A stretch of 64,000 nucleotides of DNA from an uncultured Actinomycetes bacterium (GTDB taxonomy: Bacteria > Actinomycetota > Actinomycetes > Mycobacteriales > Mycobacteriaceae): contig CAIRCP010000051.1 of the NCBI GenBank assembly GCA_903877095.1, forward strand, positions 1 through 64,000, written 5' to 3'. Both the position numbers and the translations under genes were made by a program. Shown in pieces: positions 51,301 to 59,973 of the stretch (positions within the stretch are counted from its first letter, which is position 1; every line of letters begins with the position of its first letter). The notes beneath the pieces were generated by a model. That model was given only the letters and a program-made list of their open reading frames with translations. It was not told the DNA's origin and ran no database searches.

Positions 51301-52909
51301 GGGAGGGCTTTTCGCTCTCGGTGGCCAGGTACACGGTGAACAGTCCGCGGTCGGGGATGGCCCTGCCGGAGGTCACCGCCAGCCGCTGCGCTCCCGGCCG
51401 GGCGGTCAGCGTGCCGGTGTCGCGGTCGTAGACCAGTCGCGGGCGCAATTCGGCGAAATCGGTGGATGGGTACTTGCCGCTGAGCAGGTCCAGGGTGGCC
51501 TCGAAGGCGCTGCGCGGCAGGGTGGCGAATGGCGCGCTGCGGCGCACGATGTCGAACCACTCGTCGGCATTCAGCGGCTCCAGTGCGCAGGCGGCGACGG
51601 TGTGCTGGGCCAGCACGTCGAGCGGGTTGGCCGGCACCCGCATGGTCTCGATCGCGCCGTCGAGCATGCGCCGGACGCTGACCGCGCAGCCGATCAGGTC
51701 GGTGCGGTGCTTGGGCAGCAGCACACCGCGGGAGATCTCGCCGACCTGGTGGCCGGCCCGGCCGACGCGCTGCAGGCCGCTGGCCACCGACGGCGGCGAC
51801 TCGACCTGGATCACCAGGTCCACCGCACCCATGTCGATGCCGAGTTCCAGGCTGGAGGTGGCGACCACGGACTTGAGCCGGCCTGACTTCAAATCCTCCT
51901 CGACGGCGGCGCGCTGCTCCTTGGACACCGAGCCGTGATGCGCCCGGGCCAGCAGCGGCTCGGCGCCCTGGATCTGGTTGTTGGCCAGCATCTGTGCCGG
52001 CGGGGTCGGCAACTCGATACCGGACCGGGCGGCGTGAATCTCGTTGATGCGGGCGGTGAGTCGTTCGGCCAGCCGTCGCGAGTTGGCGAACACGATGGTG
52101 GAGGTGTGCGCGTCGATCAGGTCGACGATCCGGTTCTCCACGTCGGGCCAGATGGTGTTGTTCTCCAGGTTCGCCATGTCGGGCACCGGAACCTGGACGG
52201 CAAGGTCGAACGTCTTGGTCGCGGGAGGGTTGACGATACGGGCAGTACCGCTGCTGCCCCCGCCGGTCAGGAAGCGCGCCACCTCCTCGGGTGGCCGCAC
52301 CGTCGCCGACAGGCCGATCCGCTGGGCCGGGCGCTCCAGCAGCGCGTCCAGGCGCTCCAGCGAAAGAGCCAGGTGCGCACCGCGTTTGGTGCCGGCGACG
52401 GCGTGCACCTCGTCGACGATCACGGTCTGGACGCCGCTCAGCGTCTCGCGGGCCGCCGAGGTCAGCATGAGGAACAGCGACTCCGGCGTGGTGATGAGGA
52501 TGTCGGGCGGGTTGGCGATCAGCTGCCGGCGCGCGGCCGGGGGAGTGTCCCCGGAGCGCACCCCGACGCTGATCTGCGGCACGGCCAGGCCCTCGCGTTC
52601 GGCGATGCGGGTGATGCCGGTCAGCGGGGTGCGCAGGTTGCGCTCGACGTCGATGGCCAGGGCCTTGAGTGGGGACACGTAAAGCACCCGGGTGCCCGGG
52701 CTGCGCTCCGGTGACTGCGCCAACTGGTCGATGGCCCACAGGAATGCGGCCAGGGTCTTGCCCGATCCCGTCGGCGCGATCACCAGGGTGTGGTCGCCGT
52801 CGGCGATCGCGTCCCAGGCCTGCGCCTGCGCCGGTGTGGGCGCCGGGAAGGTGCCGGTGAACCAGCGCCGGGTCAGCGGCGAGAACCGGTCCAGCGGGTC
52901 GGGGGTCAC
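48383..52909 (-). CDS. lhr: ATP-dependent helicase Lhr
   Basis: APTGSGKTLAAFLWAI, VDEVHAVAGTKRGAHL (DEVH), SATVRPPEEVARFL, QRVGRAGHQVG; 1508 aa. Confidence 0.96.
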   Translation of the reverse strand: MTPDPLDRFSPLTRRWFTGTFPAPTPAQAQAWDAIADGDHTLVIAPTGSGKTLAAFLWAIDQLAQSPERSPGTRVLYVSPLKALAIDVERNLRTPLTGITRIAEREGLAVPQISVGVRSGDTPPAARRQLIANPPDILITTPESLFLMLTSAARETLSGVQTVIVDEVHAVAGTKRGAHLALSLERLDALLERPAQRIGLSATVRPPEEVARFLTGGGSSGTARIVNPPATKTFDLAVQVPVPDMANLENNTIWPDVENRIVDLIDAHTSTIVFANSRRLAERLTARINEIHAARSGIELPTPPAQMLANNQIQGAEPLLARAHHGSVSKEQRAAVEEDLKSGRLKSVVATSSLELGIDMGAVDLVIQVESPPSVASGLQRVGRAGHQVGEISRGVLLPKHRTDLIGCAVSVRRMLDGAIETMRVPANPLDVLAQHTVAACALEPLNADEWFDIVRRSAPFATLPRSAFEATLDLLSGKYPSTDFAELRPRLVYDRDTGTLTARPGAQRLAVTSGRAIPDRGLFTVYLATESEKPSRVGELDEEMVYESRPGDVISLGATSWRITDITHDRVLVIPAPGQPARLPFWRGDNAGRPAELGAAIGKFTGELASLGRSDFDTRCGDIGFDAFATENLWSLLDAQRQATTTVPSDTTLLVERFRDELGDWRVVLHSPYGLKVHGPWALAVGRRLLERYGIDEKPTASDDGIVLRLPDTDDNPPGAELFVFDADEIEPMVTAEVGGSALFASRFRECAARALLLPRRHPGKRSPLWHQRQRAAQLLDVARKYPDFPIVLETVRECLQDVYDVPTLTDLMARIAQRRVRLAEVQTATPSPFAASLMFGYVGAFMYEGDSPLAERRAAALSLDTALLAELLGRVELRELLEPDVIVATERQLQHLAEERRARDAEGVADLLRLLGPLTEDEIAGRATASDVRPWLDGLQAARRVLPVSYAGSRWWVAVEDIGRLRDAVGVAVPMGVPASFTESVADPLGELLSRYARTRGPFSTAGAAGRFGLGLRVAADVLDRMALDGRLIRGEFTDDLDGQQWCDTEVLRILRRRSLAALRAQVEPVSTAAYARFLPAWQQVSPPGAAGVDGLLGVIEQLAGAPVPASAVEPLIFGARMRGYQPAMLDELLASGEVIWSGAGAISGSDGWVVFHHADTAPLTLSTPADLELGDAHRAILDALGRPGDSRGAFFFRQLAADIAGREETFKTALWELIWGGWVSGDTFAPVRALLTGGTRPGTRRPASAAHRHRRAPRLSRYSVAHAQARPADPTVAGRWAALPAREPDSTLRAHFTAELLMNRYGVLTRNAVASTGASSRAATGAEVPGGFAMLYKVLATMEEAGRCQRGYFVESLGGAQFATAATVDRLRGYADSVDRERPDYHAVVLAAADPANPYGAALPWPGAETGHRPGRKAGALVVLVDGELVWFLERGGRSLLTFDADDEAHRAAGGALAEMVRTGRLAGIVVEKVDGAAVLLANGPATDALAAAGFARTPRGLRMR

Positions 52910-52925
52910 CCCACCAGAGTGCCAG

Positions 52926-54206
52926 TCAGTCCATGATCTCGGCGAAGTCCACCCACAGATGCCGTGGCCCGCGGAACACCTGGTTGTGCCGGTAGGGCGG
53001 CGGGTCGACCACCAGGCGGGGTGATTTCACCCGGCGCAGGAAGATCTCCAGGGCGACGTTGATCTCCAGCCGGGCCAGCGGACCGCCGAAGCAGGTATGG
53101 ATGCCGCTGCCGAACCCGAGGTGCTCGTTGTCCTCCCGCGTCGGATCGAACCGGTCCGGGTCGGGGAACCGGCGCGGATCGCGGTTGGCCGCGGCCCACA
53201 CCAGGAACACCGCCGAGCCGGCGGGAATGCGGGTGCCGGCGATCTCGATGTCGGCGGTGGCCCAGCGGCTGGGGAAGAACTGCACCGCCGACTGCAGCCG
53301 GGCCACCTCCTCGACGGTGCGGGGGATCAGATCGGGGTTGTCCCGCACCAGATCCCACGAGCCGGGATTGCGCAGCAGTGTCATCACGCAGTTGCTCAGC
53401 GTGTTCACCGTCGAGTCGTGGCCGGCGACCAGCAGCAGCAACGTGTTGGTGGTCGCCACGTCGATCGAGACGGGACCGTCCGGCCCGTCGTCATGCAGCG
53501 CAGCGGAGATCAGTCCTGGGCCGGGCTCGCGGGCGAAGCGTTCGACCAGGGCGCGTGCATAGGCGGCCAGTTCCGCTGTGCTGTCGGCGGCCTTCGTGAC
53601 TGCCGTCTGCCCCTCGGGGGTGTCGCGCTCCGGTCCGACGTCGGCGCCCCGCATGAGGTCGGTCACCCAGCCGTGGAACTTCGGCTCGTCCTCGATCGGC
53701 GCGCCGATCACCCGGAAGATCACCGACACCGGAATCGGATAGGTGAAGTCCTCGACCACGTCCATGCGATTCGAGCCCAGAACCCGCGATCTCTCGGCGA
53801 CCTTGTCGAGCATGCCGTTGGCGATGTCGGTGACATACCCGGCCATGCTGGGTATCAGGTCGGGCGTATGCGGCGGACCGAAGTGCCGCATGAACTGCCG
53901 GCGCATGGTGTCGTGTTCGGGCGGATCGCTGACCAGCATGCTGGCATCGCGCGCCTGCTCGGCTTCAGCCGCTTCAAGCTTGGCCGGCGTCTCGCCGAAC
54001 AGGCCCGATGGACTGCGGCTGATGTCCGAGCTGATCCTCGGATCATGGGCCAGCGCAAGCGCTTCCGGATACCCGGTGACGACGTAGGTATGCGGGGAGA
54101 CCTTGGCCACCGGGCTTTTGCGAAGTTCCTCGAAGTAGGGGTAGGGGTTGGGGCGATTCTCGAACTTCATCGCCTCTGCCCAGGCGGTTGCGGCGTCCAT
54201 CGTCAC
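52926..54206 (-). CDS. Cytochrome P450
   Basis: Heme motif FGSGIHTCFGGPLARLE; I-helix VAGHDSTVN; EEVAR (ExxR). Confidence 0.96.
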   Translation of the reverse strand: MTMDAATAWAEAMKFENRPNPYPYFEELRKSPVAKVSPHTYVVTGYPEALALAHDPRISSDISRSPSGLFGETPAKLEAAEAEQARDASMLVSDPPEHDTMRRQFMRHFGPPHTPDLIPSMAGYVTDIANGMLDKVAERSRVLGSNRMDVVEDFTYPIPVSVIFRVIGAPIEDEPKFHGWVTDLMRGADVGPERDTPEGQTAVTKAADSTAELAAYARALVERFAREPGPGLISAALHDDGPDGPVSIDVATTNTLLLLVAGHDSTVNTLSNCVMTLLRNPGSWDLVRDNPDLIPRTVEEVARLQSAVQFFPSRWATADIEIAGTRIPAGSAVFLVWAAANRDPRRFPDPDRFDPTREDNEHLGFGSGIHTCFGGPLARLEINVALEIFLRRVKSPRLVVDPPPYRHNQVFRGPRHLWVDFAEIMD

Positions 54207-54210
54207 ACTC

Positions 54211-55623
54211 CTATTGGCTGCGTGGCCGGAATTCGGCGGTGCGGTCGGTGGGGTCGTGCCCGGTGAGGACGACGTCGGGATTGCCGGACGGTTCCCGGGG
54301 ATCGGGGAATCGGGCGGGCATGACCTCGTTGTCGGTCGGGCGGTCGTAGCCGGGCGGCGGCGGTGGGAACGGCGCCGAACGCTCGATGAGTTCGGCGTAG
54401 TACGGCAGCCACTTGCCGTGGTTGAAGGTGACCGCCCCGACGATGCGGCCGTTCTTGCCGTACGCCGCCGCGAAGCGGCGGTCCTCCGGCGAGCCCTGGG
54501 TGAAGACGATCTCGTCGCCGAACGAGCACACCCCGACGCTCTTGATGTTCACCCCGAACTGGCCGGACCAGAACGACGGCAGCGGTAAGTGCGGGCGGCG
54601 CCCCACCTCCAGATTGAGCATGTTGTTGGCGGCCACCTCAGCCCCCAGAACCGCGTTGTCCCAGTGCTCCAGGGCCAGGAACTCGTAGCCGTACAGCACA
54701 TGGGGTGCGCGGGCGACGTCGCCGGCCACGAAGATGTGGTCGGTCACCACACCGTTGATGTCGAACGCGCGACACCCGGCGTCGCAGCCGACGCCCCACT
54801 GGCCGGCGGCCAGGCCGGCGCCGTCGAGCCACTCCACGTTGCGGATCGAACCCAGCGAGGGGACCACCACGTCGACGTCGAGCACGGTGCCGTCCGACAG
54901 CGTCGCGGACCGGACATGACCCGACTCATCGCCGTGCAACGACGTCACCGACGTGCCGATGCGCAGGTCCACCCCGGCGTCGCGCATCATGCCCGCCGCT
55001 ATGTCGCTGATCACCCCGCCCAGGGCGCCTTTGAGCGGGCCGCTGCCGCGTTCGGTCACCGTCACCGGAAGGTCCAGATCGCGGCACACCGAGGCGATCT
55101 CCGAGCCGACGAACCCGGACCCGATGATCAGCACGCGCTTCGGCCCCGCCTGCAGGGCGGCGGCCAGCGCGTTGGAGTCTTCCACCGTCCGCACCGTGAA
55201 GACGCCCCGCAGCGCGGCCTCCGCCGGGTTCGGCCAGGGCCGCGCCCGGGTGCCGGTGGCGATCAGCAGCCGGTCGTAGCCCACCTCTTCGCCGTTGCCC
55301 AGTTTCACCACGGAGCTGATCCGGTCCAGGGCCACCGCGGCCACGCCGAGTTTCCAGTCCGCGTCCACCCGGCGCAGCCGGGGCAGTTTGGTGTGGTCGG
55401 CCGGCACCCAGCCCTTGAGCACCTGTTTGGACAGCGGCGGGCGGTCGTAGGGTTCGTGCGGCTCGTCGCCGATGATCGTCAGCGAACCCTCAAAGCCCTT
55501 TTCCCGCAACGCTTCCGCGGCCCGCAGGCCGGCCAGTGAGGCGCCCACGATGACGATGCGGCCCTCGGCGCGGAACTTCTTGACGATGTCGTCGAACGAG
55601 TAGATCCCGCGCATGGTGGTCAC
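54211..55623 (-). CDS. FAD-dependent ferredoxin reductase
   Basis: VIVGASLAGLRAAEALREKGF, YDRPPLSKQVL, LIIGSGFVGSEIASVC, HIFVAGDVAR. Confidence 0.93.
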   Translation of the reverse strand: MTTMRGIYSFDDIVKKFRAEGRIVIVGASLAGLRAAEALREKGFEGSLTIIGDEPHEPYDRPPLSKQVLKGWVPADHTKLPRLRRVDADWKLGVAAVALDRISSVVKLGNGEEVGYDRLLIATGTRARPWPNPAEAALRGVFTVRTVEDSNALAAALQAGPKRVLIIGSGFVGSEIASVCRDLDLPVTVTERGSGPLKGALGGVISDIAAGMMRDAGVDLRIGTSVTSLHGDESGHVRSATLSDGTVLDVDVVVPSLGSIRNVEWLDGAGLAAGQWGVGCDAGCRAFDINGVVTDHIFVAGDVARAPHVLYGYEFLALEHWDNAVLGAEVAANNMLNLEVGRRPHLPLPSFWSGQFGVNIKSVGVCSFGDEIVFTQGSPEDRRFAAAYGKNGRIVGAVTFNHGKWLPYYAELIERSAPFPPPPPGYDRPTDNEVMPARFPDPREPSGNPDVVLTGHDPTDRTAEFRPRSQ

Positions 55624-55835
55624 AACGTGTCCCGATCGGCCGGCGGGTCCAGCTCCAGGATGATGGCCTGCACCGGGCAGGACGCCGCCGCCCGCAGCAC
55701 CTGGCGGCGCTGCGAGTCGTCGGGATTCGGGTCGTAGACGAGGGCTTCCTCACCCTGAAGCCGGAGCACGTCGGGCGCCAGTGGCACGCACTGCGCGTAG
55801 CCCTGGCACTTGTTCAAATCGACAACTAGCCGCAT
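55620..55835 (-). CDS. 3Fe-4S ferredoxin (P450-associated)
   Basis: MRLVVDLNKCQGYAQCVPLAPDVL...AAASCPVQAI; CXX(Y)XXC...CP motif; ATGA overlap with the reductase. Confidence 0.92.
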   Translation of the reverse strand: MRLVVDLNKCQGYAQCVPLAPDVLRLQGEEALVYDPNPDDSQRRQVLRAAASCPVQAIILELDPPADRDTL

Positions 55836-55876
55836 GGGCAACGAGAGTAGTTGTGGGCGCGGCAATAATCAGCGCC

Positions 55877-56785
55877 ATGGAAGAGATCCGTCCGTTCCGC
55901 ATCGTCATCCCGCAGGAAGACCTCGACGAACTGCGCGAGCGGCTGAGCCGGACCCGCTGGCCGGACCGCGAGTGCGTGACGGACTGGAGCCAGGGCATCC
56001 CTTTGGACTACGTGCGCGAACTCGCGAACTACTGGGCCGACGAGTACGACTGGCGCGCGCGGGAGGCGCGGCTGAACACTTTCGATCAGTTCGTCACCGA
56101 GATCGACGGACTGGATATCCATTTCATCCATCAGCGCAGCGCAAACCCCGACGCGCTGCCCCTGGTCATGACGCACGGTTGGCCCGGTTCGGTCGCCGAG
56201 TTCAGCAAGGTGATCGAACCGCTCTCCGAGGACTTCCATATGGTGTGCCCGTCGTTGCCCGGCTACGGGTTCTCCGGCAAGCCGACGGCCGCCGGCTGGA
56301 CTGTCGAACGGATCGCGCTCGCCTGGGACACCCTGATGGCACGGCTGGGCTATGACCGTTACGGCGCCCAGGGTGGGGACTGGGGTTCTGCGGTGACGAC
56401 GCGGATCGGACGAAATGCTTTGGGCTGCATCGGTATTCACCTGAATATGCCGATCGGCGTGCCGTCCGGTCCGCTGGACGACCCGACGCCGGCCGAACTG
56501 GCGGCGCTGGCGGCGTTCACCCACTACGAGAAGTGGGACTCCGGCTACTCCAAGCAGCAGTCCACCCGCCCGCAGACGCTGGGCTACGGGCTGGCCGACT
56601 CGCCCGTCGGGCAACTGGCCTGGATCGTGGAGAAGTTCTGGGCGTGGACCGACTGCGACGGCCACCCGGAGAACGCCCTGACACGCGACGAGATGCTCGA
56701 CGACGTGATGCTGTACTGGCTGACCAACTCCGGCGCGTCCTCGGCCCGGCTGTACTGGGAAAGCTTCGGCAAACTCACCCGGGCA
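55877..56785 (+). pseudogene. Epoxide hydrolase N-terminal fragment (C-terminal part at 20046-20249)
   Basis: MEEIRPFRIVIPQEDLDELRERLSRTRWPD...THGWPGSVAEF...GGDWGS (nucleophile Asp)...YWESFGKLTRA; breaks at 56785, then the frame reads antisense xthA (GAARRRPTRSPPG...). Confidence 0.92.
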
Positions 56786-57401
56786 GGCGCCGCACGACGT
56801 CGACCCACCCGGAGTCCACCAGGTCGGTCAGCCACTGCCGCTCCTCGGGCAGGAAGCCGGCCTTCTTGAGGTTGCCCTTCCAGTTCTTGATGTCGTTCTC
56901 GGTGTGGGCGATGTTCCAGTCGCCGCACAGGACAGCGTCGCGGCCGGCGGCGTTCAACTCAGCCATCCGCTTGGCGAGCGCCGCCATGAACCGCTCCTTC
57001 TCGAGCTGACGGTCGGTGCCCGCCTCGCCGGAGTGCACGTAGAGGCTGCCGACGGTGGCCCCACCCGGGAGGTCCACTTCAACGTATCGGCCGTGGTGGT
57101 CGAATTCCGTTGCGCCCAGCCCGATCCGGACGTCGACGAACGGCTTCCGGCTCAGGATCGCCACCCCGCTGCGACCCTTCAGATGGGGTTCTGCCGAGGC
57201 CAGGTGCCAGCCCCCGGACACCGCCGGCGCCAGCACAGGGCTCAATGCTGCGCGGAGTTGGGCATCCTCGGCGCGGGTCTCCTGCAGGCACACCACGTCG
57301 GCAGCCGTGCCGGCCAGCCAGTCCAGCAGTCCGCGGTTGTCCGCCGACCGCTCCCGCACCGCCGCGCGAACTCCGTTGACGTTGATGGTCGTGACGATCA
57401 C
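56783..57401 (-). pseudogene. xthA: Exodeoxyribonuclease III N-terminal fragment (C-terminal part at 20247-20452)
   Basis: MIVTTINVNGVRAA...VVCLQETRAED...GDWNIAHTENDIKN...GWVDVVRRL then PG*; catalytic C-terminal DxH part missing. Confidence 0.94.
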
Positions 57402-57473
57402 GGCTGGAACCTACCGGCCGACCGGGGCGCAGAAACCTTGCGGTACCGCCGGTATCGGCTTAGCGTCGGGACA

Positions 57474-58313
57474 ATGAGCGACCGGGCACCCATTCACCTC
57501 GGGTCGGGCGAACCCATCCTGCTGCTGCACCCGTTCATGATGTCGTCCTACGTCTGGCACGACGTGGCGCCGGCCATCGCGCGCACCGGCCGTTACGAGG
57601 TGTTCGCACCGTCGATGGCCGGGCACAACGGAGGCCCCACGACCCAGTCCTGGTTCTTGGATACCAAGACCCTGGCCGACCATGTGGAATGCCAGATGGA
57701 CGAATTAGGTTGGGAGACAGCACATATCGTCGGCAACTCGCTGGGCGGCTGGGTGGCGTTCGAGTTGGAGCGGCGCGGACGCGCCCGCACGCTGACCGGC
57801 ATCGCGCCGGCCGGCGGCTGGCACCGCTGGTCCCCGGTCAAATACGAGATCGTCGCGAAGTTCGTCGCCGGCCTTCCGGTGTGGCTGACGGCGTTGGTGC
57901 TGCGCCAGCGAGCCGCGAAACTGCCGGGCGCAAAGGCGGCCGCCAGCGTGCCGTGCAGTGCTACCCCTGCGGGCCTGTCGGATGCCGACCTACGCGAGAT
58001 CATCGAGGATGTCACGCATTGCCGCGCGTACTACCAACTGCTGGTCAAGGCGCTGCTGCTGCCGGGACTGATGGAACTGGCGAGTATCCACACGCCCACC
58101 AACCTGGTGATCTGCGAGAGAGACCGGGTGCTGCCCCACCCCCGCTACACCAAACACTTCCTGAAGCACATTCCCGATATCGACAAAGTGACCATCCTCG
58201 CCAATGTCGGGCATATTCCGATGTTCGAGCAGCCCCAGGTGATCGCGGACCTGATCATCGCCTGGGTGGACGAGCACGAGCCGCGGCTGCGCCAAATCTC
58301 GTCGGCAGGCTAG
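57474..58313 (+). CDS. Alpha/beta hydrolase
   Basis: ILLLHPFMMSSYVWHDVAPAI; HIVGNSLGGWVAFEL; NVGHIPMFEQP. Confidence 0.9.
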   Translation: MSDRAPIHLGSGEPILLLHPFMMSSYVWHDVAPAIARTGRYEVFAPSMAGHNGGPTTQSWFLDTKTLADHVECQMDELGWETAHIVGNSLGGWVAFELERRGRARTLTGIAPAGGWHRWSPVKYEIVAKFVAGLPVWLTALVLRQRAAKLPGAKAAASVPCSATPAGLSDADLREIIEDVTHCRAYYQLLVKALLLPGLMELASIHTPTNLVICERDRVLPHPRYTKHFLKHIPDIDKVTILANVGHIPMFEQPQVIADLIIAWVDEHEPRLRQISSAG

Positions 58314-58318
58314 CGGGT

Positions 58319-59536
58319 CTACGTCAGCTGCTTCTTGAGGTTGTGGGCCAGCGTGGCCAGGAACTGCTCGCTGGTCTGATACGGCTGATCAGGGCTGATC
58401 AGAAGCGCGAGGTCCTTGGTCATCTGCCCGCCCTCCACGGTGTGGATCACCACCTCTTCGAGGGTCTCGGCGAACTCGATGACCGCCGGGGTGTTGTCGA
58501 GCTTGCCGCGGTGCTGCAGGCCGCGCGTCCAGGCGAAGATCGACGCGATCGGGTTGGTGGAGGTGGGCCTGCCCTGCTGGTGCTGCCGATAGTGCCGGGT
58601 GACGGTGCCGTGCGCCGCTTCGGCCTCCACCGTCTTGCCGTCCGGGGTCAACAGCACCGAGGTCATCAGGCCCAGCGAGCCGTAGCCCTGCGCGACGATG
58701 TCGGATTCGACGTCGCCGTCGTAGTTCTTGCACGCCCAGACGTAGCCGCCCTCCCACTTCAGGCAGGACGCCACCATGTCGTCGATCAGCCGGTGCTCGT
58801 AGGTCAGCCCGCGCTTGTCGAACTCTTCTTTGTAATCCTCGTCGAAAATGCGCTGGAACTCGTCTTTGAACATGCCGTCGTAGGCCTTGAGAATGGTGTT
58901 CTTCGTCGACAGATACACCGGATAGTTCTGCTGCAGCGCGTAGCTGAACGACGAGCGGGCGAAGTCCTGGATGGACTTCTTGAAGTTGTACATCCCCATG
59001 ACCACCCCGCCGTCCTCGGGGATGTGCACCACCTCGTGCACGATCGGCTCGCTGCCGTCGTCGGGGGTGAAGCTCAGCATTACGGTGCCCGGCCGGTCCA
59101 CCTTGAAGTTGGTGGCGCGGTACTGGTCGCCGAAGGCGTGCCGGCCGATGATGATCGGCTTGGTCCAGCCGGGCACCAGACGCGGGATGTTGGAGATGAC
59201 GATCGGCGCACGGAAGATGGTGCCGCCAAGGATGTTGCGGATGGTGCCGTTGGGCGAGAGCCACATCTCCTTGAGGTTGAACTCCTTGACGCGGGCCTCG
59301 TCAGGAGTGATCGTGGCGCACTTGACGCCGACGTGGTGCTTGAGGATGGCGTTCGCGGAGTCGATCGTGACCTGGTCGTCGGTGGCGTCGCGGTGCTCGA
59401 TGCCCAGGTCGTAGTACTCCAGGTTCACATCGAGATAGGGCAGGATCAGCGTGTCTTTGATCAGCTTCCAGATGATTCGAGTCATCTCGTCGCCGTCGAG
59501 CTCGACAACGGTGCCTTCGACCTTGATCTTCGACAT
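58319..59536 (-). CDS. icd: NADP-dependent isocitrate dehydrogenase
   Basis: [66 protein letters not shown]. Confidence 0.97.
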   Translation of the reverse strand: MSKIKVEGTVVELDGDEMTRIIWKLIKDTLILPYLDVNLEYYDLGIEHRDATDDQVTIDSANAILKHHVGVKCATITPDEARVKEFNLKEMWLSPNGTIRNILGGTIFRAPIVISNIPRLVPGWTKPIIIGRHAFGDQYRATNFKVDRPGTVMLSFTPDDGSEPIVHEVVHIPEDGGVVMGMYNFKKSIQDFARSSFSYALQQNYPVYLSTKNTILKAYDGMFKDEFQRIFDEDYKEEFDKRGLTYEHRLIDDMVASCLKWEGGYVWACKNYDGDVESDIVAQGYGSLGLMTSVLLTPDGKTVEAEAAHGTVTRHYRQHQQGRPTSTNPIASIFAWTRGLQHRGKLDNTPAVIEFAETLEEVVIHTVEGGQMTKDLALLISPDQPYQTSEQFLATLAHNLKKQLT

Positions 59537-59558
59537 GTGAGTCGCCCATCCTCCTCGG

Positions 59559-59582
59559 CCCCGCGAGCAAGCGCTCGCGGGG
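59559..59582 (-). other. 10-bp perfect inverted repeat in the icd leader
   Basis: ccccgcgagc-aagc-gctcgcgggg, 23-46 nt upstream of the icd ATG. Confidence 0.6.
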
Positions 59583-59684
59583 CCAACATTACAAGGGGGA
59601 CCACGCGCACGGAGGTCCGTCGCGCATGGTTCCGCTCACTTCGTTCACCGGATTGGCGGCTGGCCAGCAGCCGTGGGTTTGCGA

Positions 59685-59690
59685 TACGCT
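59685..59690 (+). promoter_or_regulatory. Possible -10 element for the met transcript
   Basis: tacgct (TANNNT), 8 nt before the riboswitch 5' end; no clear -35. Confidence 0.35.
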
Positions 59691-59697
59691 TCCAAGC

Positions 59698-59830
59698 GGT
59701 CATGAGTGCCAGCGTTTAAGCCCCGGCTTGCTGGCCGGCAACCCTCCAACCGCGGTGGGGTGCCCCGGGTGCAGGACCAGGTTGAGCAGCCGTAGCGGGC
59801 TGCACGGCAAGCGCGGGTCCGCCATGACGG
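59698..59830 (+). ncRNA. SAM-IV riboswitch
   Basis: ggtcatgagtgccagcg..aagccccggcttgctggccggcaaccctccaaccgcggtggggtgccccgggtg..gaccaggttgag...cggcaagcgcgggtccgccatgacgg; upstream of metC. Confidence 0.92.
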
Positions 59831-59973
59831 GCCCCCCGAGTAGACAGGGAAACCTGATGCGGAGCCCTCATATGTGTCGCTGTCGGTGAGTAGTACCGGC
59901 GCCGCCCCGTCACCCCCCTGATGCCGCCGCGCCGTTCCCCACCCTCAGCGATACCCCAGGAGCGAGACACCCC

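Noticed and set aside
48551-51886. 1111-aa plus-strand ORF
   Set aside because: Antisense to lhr; low-complexity GC-rich translation with no domains, while lhr has complete helicase motifs.
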